Of a DNA stretch of 64,000 nucleotides, positions 20,569 through 29,754 are shown piece after piece. Source of the stretch: Formicincola oecophyllae (GTDB taxonomy: Bacteria > Pseudomonadota > Alphaproteobacteria > Acetobacterales > Acetobacteraceae); contig NZ_CP038231.1 of assembly GCF_006542395.2 (NCBI RefSeq), positions 1,178,001 through 1,242,000 of the forward strand, given 5' to 3'. The first letter of the stretch is position 1; every line of letters begins with the position of its first letter. The notes under the pieces are model-generated. The model was given only the letters and a program-made list of their open reading frames with translations. It ran no database searches and had not been told where the DNA came from. The translations under genes and the position numbers were made by a program.

Positions 20569-21069
20569 TCAGATTTCTGTTTTAGGGCCTGATGCAGGCA
20601 GCATTTCCAGCTGTGCGGTCACTTGCCCACCCAGCTCAACTTGGAAGTTGCGGCATTCAGCTTTGCCCAGAAGCCTGCCTGTGCCCATCACCTTAAGGTT
20701 GTTGCGGACCACCAATGTGCCGTCAACAGTGCCAGCCAGCTCTGCGTTTTCCACCTCGACAGTGCCCTTGAAAACGCCATCCGGTGCCACAATCAAGGTT
20801 TTTGCCTTGATGCTGCTTGATTCCACCAGCCCTTCAACAATCAGGCGCTCCGCATCTTGGATGGTGCCCTGAACGCTGATGCCACGGCCAACAACCAAGG
20901 TGCGCGGCGCATTGGGCTGCTGGGCTGCAGAGGCTTGGTTGTCCGTAGAGGAACGGTCAGGACGGTTCACCGGAGCCGTGGGGCGCGTAACCTGCGGCGT
21001 GTTGGTGGATTGCGGTGTGGTAGGTGCGGCAGGCTTGGGGGTTTCTTCCTGACGGTGCTTCCGGAACAT
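20569..21069 (-). CDS. Bactofilin (polymer-forming cytoskeletal protein)
   Basis: A beta-helical protein that polymerises at the membrane and organises cell shape or wall enzymes. It has 166 residues. The first 55 or so are a Pro/Thr/Gln-rich disordered tail. The bactofilin domain then runs from TLVVGRGISVQGTI through VEGLVESSSI, GVFKGTVEVENAELAGTVDGTLVV and MGTGRLLG, with the short hydrophobic repeats of the family. GGAG lies 7 nt before the ATG. No peptidase or wall gene is adjacent, so its partner is unknown. Confidence 0.92.
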   Translation of the reverse strand: MFRKHRQEETPKPAAPTTPQSTNTPQVTRPTAPVNRPDRSSTDNQASAAQQPNAPRTLVVGRGISVQGTIQDAERLIVEGLVESSSIKAKTLIVAPDGVFKGTVEVENAELAGTVDGTLVVRNNLKVMGTGRLLGKAECRNFQVELGGQVTAQLEMLPASGPKTEI

Positions 21070-21386
21070 GGCGTTCTCCCAAAGGCAGAAGGTGGCATTG
21101 GTGAAATCATGCCCGGGACAAGGGCATGACGTGGTGTAAAACCAGGCTAGACATCATTCAACACGCTTGGGCTGAAAAACCAAGGCCTAAGCGGCTTTTA
21201 AAACGCAGATTTGTGCCTGGCGCCCATTTGTGGCTTCAATTCAGGCCCAATTCCCTGCCACGCGTCTGGAAGGGCATCTGACATGCAGCCCTGGATTGGC
21301 ACGGCATTCATCGCTCGCCCTCTTTGACGCTGGGCTGTACCCTATCAGACAGAAATTAATTATCTCCAAAGCGGACGGCAAACACC
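21070..21386. other. Divergent intergenic region, bactofilin / PfkB kinase
   Basis: A 317-nt gap between two divergently transcribed genes, presumably with both promoters. A TTGACG hexamer at 21324-21329 points toward the kinase, but no well-spaced -10 box follows, so it is not called. I see no gene or repeat here. Confidence 0.4.
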
Positions 21387-22376
21387 ATGAGTTCACATTC
21401 CCACCCACCCCGCCATGACGTGCTCTGCATAGGCAATGCCATTGTGGACACCTTGGCGCAGGTGCCAGCCCAGTTGATCACTACCCTCAATGCTGAAGCC
21501 GGCACCATGAAACTGGTGGATGGGCCAGCCATGCAGGAACTTCTTTCCAAAGTCACGGTGGAAGCTGAATGCAGCGGTGGTTCTGTGGCCAACAGTGCCG
21601 TGGTGGCTGCACGCTTGGGCGCCAAGGCCGCTTTCATTGGCAAGGTCGCGCGTGACGAGGGGGGGCATGTCTTCACCCACGATCTCAAAGCGCAGCATGT
21701 CGATTTTGTGGGGCGTGCCGCCCGCCATGACCATGGTGAGGGGACAGGCCGGTGCATGGTGATGGTGACGCCTGATGGACAACGCACCATGTTCACTTAT
21801 CTGGGCATCAGCGTGCGTTTTGATGAAAACGACATCCCGCCAGAAACAGTGGCTGATTCAGGCATTGTTTATTTGGAGGGGTATTTGTTTGATGACCCCC
21901 AGGCGCAGAAGGCCTTCCACCGCGCAGCTGAATTGGCGCACGAGCATGGACGCCAAGTGGCACTGACACTTTCAGATTCATTCTGTATTGAGCGCCACCG
22001 CAAAGCGTTCCAGGACTTCATCCGCACAGGAGTGGACGTGCTGTTTGCCAATGATGATGAAATCAAGGCCCTTTACCAGGTCGCAGACCTGGATGATGCC
22101 CTGGCCCGTTTGGCCAAGGATGTGGCCATTGGCGCGGTGACGCGTGGTCAGCAGGGTGCAGTGGTGGTAGAGGGCAGTCAACGCTTTGATGTGCCGACAA
22201 CACCTGTGAAGGCAGTGGACACCACAGGCGCTGGGGACGCTTTCGCTGGTGGTTTTTTGGCTGCCTTCGTGCAGGGCAAGGCGCTTGAAGCCTGCGCAGA
22301 CCTGGGCAATCGCGCAGCAGGCTGCATTATCACCCATATGGGGGCGCGTCCTGGCGCTGATTTCATCAAAGCTTGA
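21387..22376 (+). CDS. PfkB-family sugar/nucleoside kinase, adenosine kinase type
   Basis: A ribokinase-fold kinase, most similar in layout to bacterial adenosine kinases, which make AMP from adenosine. It has 329 residues. DVLCIGNAIVDTLA begins the fold, GGSVANSAVVAARLGAKAAFIGKV is PfkB signature 1, and DTTGAGDAFAGGFL is signature 2 with the catalytic Asp and anion hole. The substrate cannot be fixed from sequence; ribokinase or fructokinase activity is possible. It is monocistronic and ends in a strong terminator. Confidence 0.88.
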   Translation: MSSHSHPPRHDVLCIGNAIVDTLAQVPAQLITTLNAEAGTMKLVDGPAMQELLSKVTVEAECSGGSVANSAVVAARLGAKAAFIGKVARDEGGHVFTHDLKAQHVDFVGRAARHDHGEGTGRCMVMVTPDGQRTMFTYLGISVRFDENDIPPETVADSGIVYLEGYLFDDPQAQKAFHRAAELAHEHGRQVALTLSDSFCIERHRKAFQDFIRTGVDVLFANDDEIKALYQVADLDDALARLAKDVAIGAVTRGQQGAVVVEGSQRFDVPTTPVKAVDTTGAGDAFAGGFLAAFVQGKALEACADLGNRAAGCIITHMGARPGADFIKA

Positions 22377-22435
22377 GCCTACTTGATTTCAGGCCCCTTG
22401 GCCTTCAAAGGCAGGGGGTCCATCCTGCGGTCCTC

Positions 22436-22470
22436 AAAAAGCCTTTCTGTTTATCACAGAAGGGCTTTTT
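22436..22470. terminator. Bidirectional terminator, kinase / hpnK
   Basis: AAAAAGCCTTTCTG pairs with CAGAAGGGCTTTTT (one G-T wobble) around TTTATCA, with an A-run before and a T-run after. It separates the convergent kinase gene and the hpn block. Confidence 0.88.
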
Positions 22471-22523
22471 CACATGATGACCCCCCTGCCCATGCAGGAG
22501 CAGCTACAGATTGTGCAGCCTGT

Positions 22524-23369
22524 TCAGGCCGGCCAACTCACCAGTTCCACGCCAGATTTCAGGGCAGCTTGACGGCATGTGGGGGCCAGCAAGGCCGCAA
22601 ACTCCTCCTCATGGCGGTAAGTGGGCATCAGGCTGTGCATGTGACTGTTATGGCCCGTGCCAGGGTGGAAGTAGATTTCGCTGCTTCCATCAGGCAGGTT
22701 CGCCAGCAGACTCTCCAGCCGTTCAGGCGTCATGGCGCCAGACCAACGCAGACCAAAGCAGTAATCAGTTGTGCGCATCCCGGCTTGCCTGATTTGCTGG
22801 CGCAGAAGCCTTGTCCACAGCGCTAGGGTCTTTTCCCCGCGGGTGGCGCGCAGGCCCAGGACCTCTGTGGGTTCATAAGGTACACGCACGTTGCGCAAGC
22901 CAAAATTCCTGCCATGCGCAATCATGTAACGCCCCACAGTGGGGTGCAGGTGCATGTGCTTGTGAGCGTTAGCGTGGTCCAGCGCCAAGCCAGTACGCGC
23001 AAAAGCCTGGAACTGGCTCAGGATTTCGCGCTCCAAGGCCCGCCTGTGGGGGGGGGAGAAGAAGTACTTCACCCCTAGGCCAAGTTGGTCGCTGCCCAGC
23101 CAGCCCTGGCTGTCTGTCAGGGCTGGGGCGTGCTCCATGGACTCGCCCTCAATCACCACAAGGTGCAGCCCAACCCGCAACCCCTCCAGGCGCTTGGCGC
23201 GCCTGACGGCATCATCAGCAGCGCGCCCCGCCACCATCAAACTGGCCGTGGAGAGAAGCCCTTTGCGGTAGGCTTCCTCGATGGCCTCGTTGATTTCAAC
23301 GCTCATGCCAAAGTCATCAGCAGTGATGATGGCCCGCTTGCGGGCGGGCACAGACCTGCTTGCCGCCAT
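22524..23369 (-). CDS. hpnK: Hopanoid biosynthesis protein HpnK (YdjC-type deacetylase)
   Basis: A polysaccharide-deacetylase-like enzyme of the YdjC/ChbG family. In hopanoid producers HpnK removes the acetyl group from N-acetylglucosaminyl-bacteriohopanetetrol made by HpnI. It has 281 residues. Metal-site motifs are ITADDFGMS at about residue 15, GLHLVV with its His, and DHANAHKHMHLHP. The C-terminal IYFHPG is also typical. It lies 2 nt after hpnJ in a run hpnM-hpnI-hpnJ-hpnK. Confidence 0.93.
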   Translation of the reverse strand: MAASRSVPARKRAIITADDFGMSVEINEAIEEAYRKGLLSTASLMVAGRAADDAVRRAKRLEGLRVGLHLVVIEGESMEHAPALTDSQGWLGSDQLGLGVKYFFSPPHRRALEREILSQFQAFARTGLALDHANAHKHMHLHPTVGRYMIAHGRNFGLRNVRVPYEPTEVLGLRATRGEKTLALWTRLLRQQIRQAGMRTTDYCFGLRWSGAMTPERLESLLANLPDGSSEIYFHPGTGHNSHMHSLMPTYRHEEEFAALLAPTCRQAALKSGVELVSWPA

Positions 23370-23371
23370 GG

Positions 23372-24808
23372 TCAGCAGTTTTCACCATTGTGGCGGCTGC
23401 GCAGGAACTGGAAGAATTCCACACCCTCACGCAGGCGGCGCTTCATCATCTGTGGGTCAGTGGCCATTTCCTTCACAATGGACCAGATTTTGCTGGGGCG
23501 GAAATAGAACTCCTTGTAGAAAGTCTCCACATTGTTGAAGATTTCCTGGTGGGAAAGGTGCGGATAGTGCAAAGGCGCAATCTGCACGCCATTCTCGTCA
23601 ATCAGGTCAGCTTCATTCTCGTTCAGCCAGCCATTTTCCGTGGCCTGCTTGTGCAGGAAAGTGCCAGGGTAAGGCGCAGCCAGCGAAACCTGCAGCGTGT
23701 GTGGGTTGATGGCCTTGGCGTATTCGATGGTCTCGCGGATGGTGTCCTTGGTTTCACCAGGCAGGCCCATGATGAACGTGCCGTGGATCTTGATCCCCAG
23801 CTTGTGGCAATCCTCCGTGAACTGGCGGGCGACCTCAACACGCATGCCTTTTTTGATGTTGTGGAGGATCTGCTGGTTGCCGCTCTCATAGCCAACCAGA
23901 AGCAAGCGCAGCCCGTTCTCCTTGAGGATTTTCAAGGTCTTGTAAGGGACGTTGGCCTTGGCGTTGCAGGACCACGTCACACCGAGCTTGCCAAGCTCGC
24001 GCGCGATGGCCTCAGCGCGCGGCAGGTCATCAGTGAAGGTGTCATCATCAAAGAAGAACTCCTTCACCTGCGGGAAGTACTGCTTGGCCAGCCTGATTTC
24101 GGCAGCGACATGCTCCGGGCTGCGGGTGCGGTAACGGTGCCCGCCCACAGTCTGCGGCCACAAGCAGAATGTGCAACGAGACTTGCAGCCGCGCCCTGTG
24201 TAAATCGAGATGTAGGGATGCTTCAGGTAGCCAATGAAGTAATCCTCGATTTTCAGGTTGCGCTTGTAGACCTCCGTCACGAACGGCAGCTTGTCCATGT
24301 CTTCAATCATGGCGCGCGGCTTGTTGGTGACGATTTTGCCCTGGTCGTTGCGATAGGTGATGCCATCCACCTCAGGGAAGGGCTTGCCTTCAGCGATCTC
24401 CTTGATGGTGTAGTCAAATTCGTTGCCGGTGACGAAGTCAATGATGTCACCAGCCTGCTCCAGGCTCTCCACCGGTTGCACGGCGACCTTGGCGCCCACA
24501 AAACCGATTTTGAGCTTTGGGTTGGCTTGGCGCAGCATTTTGGCCACACGCAGGTCAGAGGCGAACGAAGGGGTGGAGGTATGCATGATGACAAGGTCGC
24601 GATTCTTGACGTCATCAAGGATCGGCCCCATGCCGATGCCAGCTGGGGGGGCGTCAATCAAGCGTGAGCCTGGCACAAGCGCCGCCGGTTGGGCCAGCCA
24701 TGTGGGATACCAGAAAGAGCGGATCTCACGCTTGGCCTGGTAGCGGGAGCCGGCGCCGCCGTCAAAGCCATCAAATGAAGGGGGCTGAAGGAAAAGGGTT
24801 CTCATCAT
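23372..24808 (-). CDS. hpnJ: Hopanoid biosynthesis radical SAM protein HpnJ
   Basis: A B12-binding radical SAM enzyme that converts the glucosamine head group of bacteriohopanetetrol to the cyclitol ether. It has 478 residues from ATG 24808. The N-terminal half is a cobalamin-binding Rossmann domain (from MRTLFLQPPSFDGFDG). The radical SAM domain opens with YTGRGCKSRCTFCLWP, giving CxxxCxxC near residue 208. FIMGLPGETKDTI is a typical later motif. A TTG at 24826 could extend it by 6 residues but has no better ribosome site. It lies 25 nt after hpnI. Confidence 0.94.
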   Translation of the reverse strand: MMRTLFLQPPSFDGFDGGAGSRYQAKREIRSFWYPTWLAQPAALVPGSRLIDAPPAGIGMGPILDDVKNRDLVIMHTSTPSFASDLRVAKMLRQANPKLKIGFVGAKVAVQPVESLEQAGDIIDFVTGNEFDYTIKEIAEGKPFPEVDGITYRNDQGKIVTNKPRAMIEDMDKLPFVTEVYKRNLKIEDYFIGYLKHPYISIYTGRGCKSRCTFCLWPQTVGGHRYRTRSPEHVAAEIRLAKQYFPQVKEFFFDDDTFTDDLPRAEAIARELGKLGVTWSCNAKANVPYKTLKILKENGLRLLLVGYESGNQQILHNIKKGMRVEVARQFTEDCHKLGIKIHGTFIMGLPGETKDTIRETIEYAKAINPHTLQVSLAAPYPGTFLHKQATENGWLNENEADLIDENGVQIAPLHYPHLSHQEIFNNVETFYKEFYFRPSKIWSIVKEMATDPQMMKRRLREGVEFFQFLRSRHNGENC

Positions 24809-24833
24809 GGGGTGGGGTTCCGTCAAGTAAATC

Positions 24834-26054
24834 TCAGTGGTGGGGCCCGGAGGTGGGGAACGGGCCGTCAGTTAATTGAAGCGTATGGCCCCGCCATGTG
24901 ACGCGGCGCCCTGTCAAGCTGGCCAGGACAATGCCGGCAGACAGGCAGTCGCGCAGCGGCAAGAAAAAGTCCAGCCCCGTGAGGTCAATGCCCGTTTCCT
25001 GGCCTAAAAAGCGGTTCATGACAAGGCGTGCAAGCCACCCACCCCCCAACAGGCCCCAGGCAGGTGTGCTGGCAGGGCGCAGCAGAATGGCCCCAACAGC
25101 CCAGAAAAGGGGGTATTGCAGGATGGACAATGCATAGCCAACAGGCGCGACCTTGCGTGTGGTGCGCCCCCAGCGCAGTTCATGGCTTAAAAGGGCAGCG
25201 AGGCTCGTTTCGCTGATGGTGGTCTGGCAGAGCGTGGGGGCCAAAGCCACAGCTAGGCCGTGACGCCTGGTCAAGGCCCCCAGGAGGGCATCGTCAGCAA
25301 CCTGGTTGGCCAGGGCCTCAAAACCGCCCAGTTGCGCCAAGGTCTGGCGGTGCAGCGCCACTGTGGCGCCGAAACTGTCCTGCCGCCCCATTTGCCGTGC
25401 CATAAGGGCGCCTGGCAGGAAACTGGCGTTGATTTGATAAGCCCCCATTTGGCGCACCAATGTGTTGCTGGCAGGCAGCCCGGTATAAAGGGCCGTGACC
25501 AACCCAGTTCCTGGGTCGCCCAGGGGTTTCACCACCTTGGTGAGGTAGCTTTCTTCCACATGGATGTCTGAATCAGCCACCACCCAAACATCATACTGGG
25601 CATGGGAAGCCATGTTGATGAGGTTGCTGACTTTGCGGTTGGACCCATGCAAGGTGGCGTCAATGACCAGGCGCGCTTCCACCTCAGGGTGGCGTGCTAT
25701 TAAGGCCTTGATGACGGGTAACGCTTTGTCGTCAGCGCTGTGGAGGCCAAAAACCAGTTCATGGGTGCCTGGGTAAGCTAGCTTGAAAAAGCTCTCCAAC
25801 GCCTCCTCAAGGAGGGGTTCTTCACCGCAGACTGGCTTGAACAGGCTGACGGAAGGCCAGGTTGGTTCTTCCGTGCTAAAGGGCGCAGCGCGGCCAGCCA
25901 GAGGGGGTGCGGCCGTGCCTGCCTGTCGCTTGAAGCGGCGCAGGGCACGCAGGCCAAGCATGGCCTGAACAAGACCGGTCCCGGCCAGCAAGCCACAAAA
26001 CAGGGAGGCCGCACTGCGCAGTGCGGCCCCCTTGGAATGGGTGGTTAAGCTCAT
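24834..26054 (-). CDS. hpnI: Hopanoid glycosyltransferase HpnI
   Basis: A membrane glycosyltransferase (ceramide glucosyltransferase-like, GT21 type) that adds N-acetylglucosamine to bacteriohopanetetrol. It has 406 residues. One N-terminal membrane segment is followed by the catalytic domain with VSLFKPVCGEEP, ADSDIHV (DxD-like, about residue 160), VADDALLG and the (Q/H)xxRW-type ELRWGRTTR. Hydrophobic segments follow, for example YPLFWAVGAILL and FFLPLRDCLSAGIVLASL. It starts 13 nt behind hpnM; its ribosome site is weak, so it may depend on coupling. Confidence 0.93.
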   Translation of the reverse strand: MSLTTHSKGAALRSAASLFCGLLAGTGLVQAMLGLRALRRFKRQAGTAAPPLAGRAAPFSTEEPTWPSVSLFKPVCGEEPLLEEALESFFKLAYPGTHELVFGLHSADDKALPVIKALIARHPEVEARLVIDATLHGSNRKVSNLINMASHAQYDVWVVADSDIHVEESYLTKVVKPLGDPGTGLVTALYTGLPASNTLVRQMGAYQINASFLPGALMARQMGRQDSFGATVALHRQTLAQLGGFEALANQVADDALLGALTRRHGLAVALAPTLCQTTISETSLAALLSHELRWGRTTRKVAPVGYALSILQYPLFWAVGAILLRPASTPAWGLLGGGWLARLVMNRFLGQETGIDLTGLDFFLPLRDCLSAGIVLASLTGRRVTWRGHTLQLTDGPFPTSGPHH

Positions 26055-26067
26055 TCTTTTACCCAGG

Positions 26068-26733
26068 TCAGTCCTGCAGGATGCTGTCTGCCTTGGCAGA
26101 AAGCACCTGGGTCAAACCAGCTGGGCCTTTGCGGTCAATGACGGAACCAAAGTCAGAACGTTGCGCTGCAGCCTGGCTGATGTGGCCATCAAGCAGGATG
26201 TCAGCGATGCGCCAACCCGTGGGGGTGTTTTTGACGATGTAGTCAATGGATGTCGCGTCAGAGGGCTGGTCGCCTTCGCCGTGCACGGTGGTGTGGACGA
26301 TGTAACCGCCAGCTGGGTTCAAGGTCAGGCGCGGGCTGACTGTGAACACCCCTTTGGAACCTGGGGTGAAAGAGGAAACATAACGCGCCGCCGTGAAACG
26401 CCTGAAGGCCTGCTGCAGGGGCTGACGTTCCACAGGGGTGAAATCATCGTAATGAAGACCAATGGAACGCCGCAGGATAGTAGGCAGGTCAAACGCGCTG
26501 TCCACGGCAGGCAGGATGATGGCCAGGCGCCGCTGAGCGGAATCCTGCGTCTGCGCTTGCCTGAGGGCGTTGTAAAGAGTGTTAACAGGGGTGAGGACGC
26601 CTTGGGGGGCGACTTGGGTTGCCTGCGCTGCCGCCGGCCCAGCCTGGAGTGCAAGCGGGGTGAAGGCCAGCGCCCCCAAGAAAGTGCCCACAAGGAGGAA
26701 GCGGCGGTATGCCGGATGTGCCGATGTTGTCAT
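26068..26733 (-). CDS. hpnM: HpnM, exported MlaC/Ttg2-like protein of hopanoid clusters
   Basis: A periplasmic lipid-binding protein of the toluene-tolerance Ttg2D/MlaC family, found in hopanoid loci and thought to take part in hopanoid or phospholipid trafficking. It has 221 residues. A signal peptide with the hydrophobic core FLLVGTFLGALAFTPLALQA ends near AAAQA. The mature part contains SIGLHYDDFTPVERQPLQQAFRRF and DYIVKNTPTGWRIADILLDG, the hallmark end of the MlaC fold. It is the first gene of the hpnM-I-J-K run, divergent from hpnH with a 298-nt gap that should hold both promoters. Confidence 0.88.
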   Translation of the reverse strand: MTTSAHPAYRRFLLVGTFLGALAFTPLALQAGPAAAQATQVAPQGVLTPVNTLYNALRQAQTQDSAQRRLAIILPAVDSAFDLPTILRRSIGLHYDDFTPVERQPLQQAFRRFTAARYVSSFTPGSKGVFTVSPRLTLNPAGGYIVHTTVHGEGDQPSDATSIDYIVKNTPTGWRIADILLDGHISQAAAQRSDFGSVIDRKGPAGLTQVLSAKADSILQD

Positions 26734-27031
26734 GGTGAATTCTTTTCCGCAGTTGGACTGGAGTGCAAGCGAAAAGGCTATGTTTGGTTATGCCTGGTGG
26801 AAGGAAATCCGTCATCCCTTGCGTTGTTTTCGTACCACATGCCGTGGCCAGACTACTTAGTTCACGTTGATGGCCCAGCAATCACCCCTTTATAGATGAT
26901 GCTATGAAAGAGCACCGCTGACTTCGGCGCAGTCCGATAAGTAAGCTGCCATACGCGCAGGGGATCACGGCGCTACCCTAATGCAGGCCCCGCTGAGGGC
27001 ACCAATTGTTTTAATGGTTTAGAGGAAAGTA

Positions 27032-28237
27032 ATGGCCGTACCTATGATGCTGGCTGTTCGTGTCGGGCGCTATGTTCTCAAACAGCACCTGAGCGGCCGT
27101 AAACGTTACCCCCTGGTTTTGATGCTTGAACCCCTTCTGCGTTGCAACCTGGCTTGCCAGGGTTGCGGTAAGATTGACTACCCCGCCGAAATCCTCAACC
27201 AGCGCCTATCGCTGCAGGATTGCCTGGACGCTGACGCGGAAGCGAACACCCCCATCATCGCCGTGGCTGGCGGGGAGCCTTTGCTTCACCGTGAAATGCC
27301 TCAGATTGTGGAAGCGCTCATTGCGCGCAAAAAATACGTCTATCTTTGCACCAATGGCCTTCTGCTTGAGAAGAAGATTGACCAGTTTAAGCCTTCCCCC
27401 TTCTTCTCCTGGGACATCCACCTGGATGGCGACAAAGCCATGCATGATGCCTCAGTGTGCCAGGAAGGCGTGTTCGAACGCGCCCTGTCAGCTATCAAGC
27501 TTGCCCGCTCAAGGGGGTTCCGGGTTTCCATTAACTGCACCCTTTATGACAATGCCGCCCCAGAGCGTGTGGCGCATTTTTTTGATGAAGTGATGAAACT
27601 AGGCGTTGACGGCATCATGACAGCGCCTGGCTATTCCTACGAACGTGCCCCCGACCAGGAGCACTTTCTTAGCCGCCGCCGCACCAAGGAACTGTTCCGC
27701 GACCTTTTCCGCCTTGGCAAAGGCAAGAAGTGGCGCTTCACCCAGTCCCCTCTGTACCTGAACTTCCTGGCTGGCAATGAGAGCTACCGCTGCGCCCCCT
27801 GGGGCAAGCCGCTGCGCACGGTGTTCGGTTGGCAGCGCCCCTGCTACCTGCTGGGCGAAAGCTACGCCCCCACATTCCAGGCCCTCATGAATGAGACGGA
27901 CTGGAGCAAATACGGCACAGGCGCTTATGAGAAATGCGCCAACTGCATGGTGCATTCAGGCTATGAGTCCACAGCTGTCATGGATGCGGTCAAACGTCCT
28001 TGGCACATTGCCAAGGTGGCGCTCATGGGGCCACAGACTGAAGGGCCCATGGCACCTGAAATCGACCTCTCCCACCAGCGCCCTGCTGAATACGCTTATG
28101 AGGAGCAGGTGAAAGCCCAACTGGCCAAGCTTGCGGCCGAAAACCCCGCAAAGGCCAAGCGTGGCCCCCGTGTGAAGGTCAATCGCACTCGCAGCGAGAG
28201 CGCCCGCACGCGTGAGAAAGTGGCTGAGAACGCCTGA
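27032..28237 (+). CDS. hpnH: Adenosylhopane synthase HpnH (radical SAM)
   Basis: A radical SAM enzyme that joins the 5'-deoxyadenosyl group to diploptene, the first step of C35 hopanoid side-chain formation. It has 401 residues. The cluster motif CNLACQGCGK (CxxxCxxC) is near residue 38. AVAGGEPLLH follows, then SWDIHLDGDKAMHD, and a cysteine-bearing C-terminal region CANCMVHSGYE. The last 40 residues are a basic tail. AGAGGAAAG lies upstream of the ATG. HpnH acts before HpnI, HpnJ and HpnK encoded on the facing strand. Confidence 0.95.
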   Translation: MAVPMMLAVRVGRYVLKQHLSGRKRYPLVLMLEPLLRCNLACQGCGKIDYPAEILNQRLSLQDCLDADAEANTPIIAVAGGEPLLHREMPQIVEALIARKKYVYLCTNGLLLEKKIDQFKPSPFFSWDIHLDGDKAMHDASVCQEGVFERALSAIKLARSRGFRVSINCTLYDNAAPERVAHFFDEVMKLGVDGIMTAPGYSYERAPDQEHFLSRRRTKELFRDLFRLGKGKKWRFTQSPLYLNFLAGNESYRCAPWGKPLRTVFGWQRPCYLLGESYAPTFQALMNETDWSKYGTGAYEKCANCMVHSGYESTAVMDAVKRPWHIAKVALMGPQTEGPMAPEIDLSHQRPAEYAYEEQVKAQLAKLAAENPAKAKRGPRVKVNRTRSESARTREKVAENA

Positions 28238-28250
28238 CCAAGCCAGCACT

Positions 28251-28279
28251 GCAGGTTTCCTAGTTTCTGGGAAGCCTGC
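28251..28279 (+). terminator. Hairpin after hpnH, weak terminator candidate
   Basis: GCAGGTTTCC pairs with GGAAGCCTGC (one wobble) around a 9-nt loop, 13 nt past the hpnH stop. There is no T-run, so it may be a factor-dependent end or an RNA-stabilising stem. Confidence 0.4.
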
Positions 28280-28458
28280 TTGCAGAGTGCGGTATATTTT
28301 CGCTCCATGGTGTGCGGGGCTGGGGCGGAGACGCTGCCAACCAGCACTTTTCCAGGCCAGCTATGGGCCAGCAGGCAGCCAACTAGCTGCACGCCTTTGA
28401 TATCAGGAGTTGGGGTGACGTCCGTCATCGATGGGGTTTCGGCCCATGGCTGTGAACC

Positions 28459-29754
28459 ATGATTGTATCGCTCATCATCATTGTGCTGCTTGTGCTGCTC
28501 AATGCGGTGTTTGCCACAGGTGAACTGGCCTTAGTCTCCTGTCGCAAGCCCCGTTTGGAGCAAATGGCTAAAGCGGGCAGCAAAGGCGCTGAACGCGCCC
28601 TGAAACTAGCCGAAGCCCCAACTGAGTTCCTGCCCACTGTCCAAATCGGCATGACGCTGGTTTCCATTTTGGAAGGCACGTTCGGCAGTGCCAGCATTGA
28701 AAGCAGGCTCAGCCATTTCATTGCCAGCTGGCCAGCCCTCGCCCCCTGGGCAGACCAGATCTCCATGACGGTCGTGGTGGCTGCCATCACATTTGTTATG
28801 CTCGTTTTTGGCGAGTTGGTGCCGAAACAGATTGCCCTTCAGCGCCCTGAGGCCATCGCGTCAGCGCTTTCCATCGTGCTGGTGACCTTGGCCAAGCTCA
28901 CCAGGCCTTTTGTCTGGTTCCTCAACAAGACCTCCACCGTTATCCTGCATGTTTTGGGCTTCACTGCTTCCAGCCGCCGCACTTTGACGGAGGAGGAGCT
29001 ACGCGCCGTTTTGCTTGATGGTATGCGCGCAGGCGTGATCGAATCAGGCGAGCGTGCCATGATCGAACGTCTGTTGCGCTTGGCGGACAGGCCTGTACGG
29101 GCCGTGATGACGCCACGCAGCGAATTGTTCTGGATAGACCGCAACGCCAGTCAAAAAGACCTAGTGCAGAAGCTCCTGCAGTCACGTTGGGACAGGGTCG
29201 TTGTGTGTGATGGCGATGTCGACCACCCCGTTGGCGTCATCCTGGCCAAGGACATCATGGAGCGGCTTTTGGAGAAAAAGCCCCTTTCCGTGGAGGCCCT
29301 GCTGCGCGTGCCCCCAGCTGTGCCAGACAGCCTAACCGCGCAAGCAATGATTGAGCGCCTGCGCGGCATTCCCAGCGGCATTGTGTTCGTGCTGGACGAG
29401 TACGGCACTTTTGAGGGCATCGTCACCTCATCAGACATTTTTGAGGCCATCATTGGCGATGAGCCCCATGACCTCACGGCTGCTAAAGCGCCCCATGCTG
29501 GTGCCCCAAGCGATGATTACGTGTTTGAAGGCTTTACCCCTGCTGATGAGGTCTGCTCTGTGCTGGACATTCCGGAATTTCCAGAGCACGCCAGCTACCA
29601 CACCCTTGGTGGCGCCTTGATGGCCCTGTTGAAGCGCGTTCCCAGCCGTGGCGACAAGGTGGTTTACGGTGGTTGGCTGTTTGAGGTGCTTGAAATGGAC
29701 AAGCGCCGCGTGGTGCAGGTGCGCGCCACCCGGCAGCCTTTGGCGTTGAACTGA
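28459..29754 (+). CDS. CorC/HlyC-type membrane protein (DUF21 plus CBS pair)
   Basis: A CNNM-like integral membrane protein, often annotated hemolysin family or magnesium/cobalt efflux protein. It has 431 residues. The DUF21 domain spans about residues 1-190, with membrane segments IVSLIIIVLLVLLNAVFATG and TVVVAAITFVMLVFGELVPKQ. It then has two CBS domains (RAVMTPRSELFWID, and VFVLDEYGTFEGIVT) and a CorC_HlyC C-terminal domain. The name hemolysin is historical; ion transport is the better guess. No strong ribosome site precedes the ATG. Confidence 0.9.
   Translation: MIVSLIIIVLLVLLNAVFATGELALVSCRKPRLEQMAKAGSKGAERALKLAEAPTEFLPTVQIGMTLVSILEGTFGSASIESRLSHFIASWPALAPWADQISMTVVVAAITFVMLVFGELVPKQIALQRPEAIASALSIVLVTLAKLTRPFVWFLNKTSTVILHVLGFTASSRRTLTEEELRAVLLDGMRAGVIESGERAMIERLLRLADRPVRAVMTPRSELFWIDRNASQKDLVQKLLQSRWDRVVVCDGDVDHPVGVILAKDIMERLLEKKPLSVEALLRVPPAVPDSLTAQAMIERLRGIPSGIVFVLDEYGTFEGIVTSSDIFEAIIGDEPHDLTAAKAPHAGAPSDDYVFEGFTPADEVCSVLDIPEFPEHASYHTLGGALMALLKRVPSRGDKVVYGGWLFEVLEMDKRRVVQVRATRQPLALN

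Noticed and set aside
23360-24667. 435-codon plus-strand ORF opposite hpnJ
   Set aside because: It is the mirror of a well-supported radical SAM gene in a GC-rich codon pattern, with no family likeness and no ribosome site.
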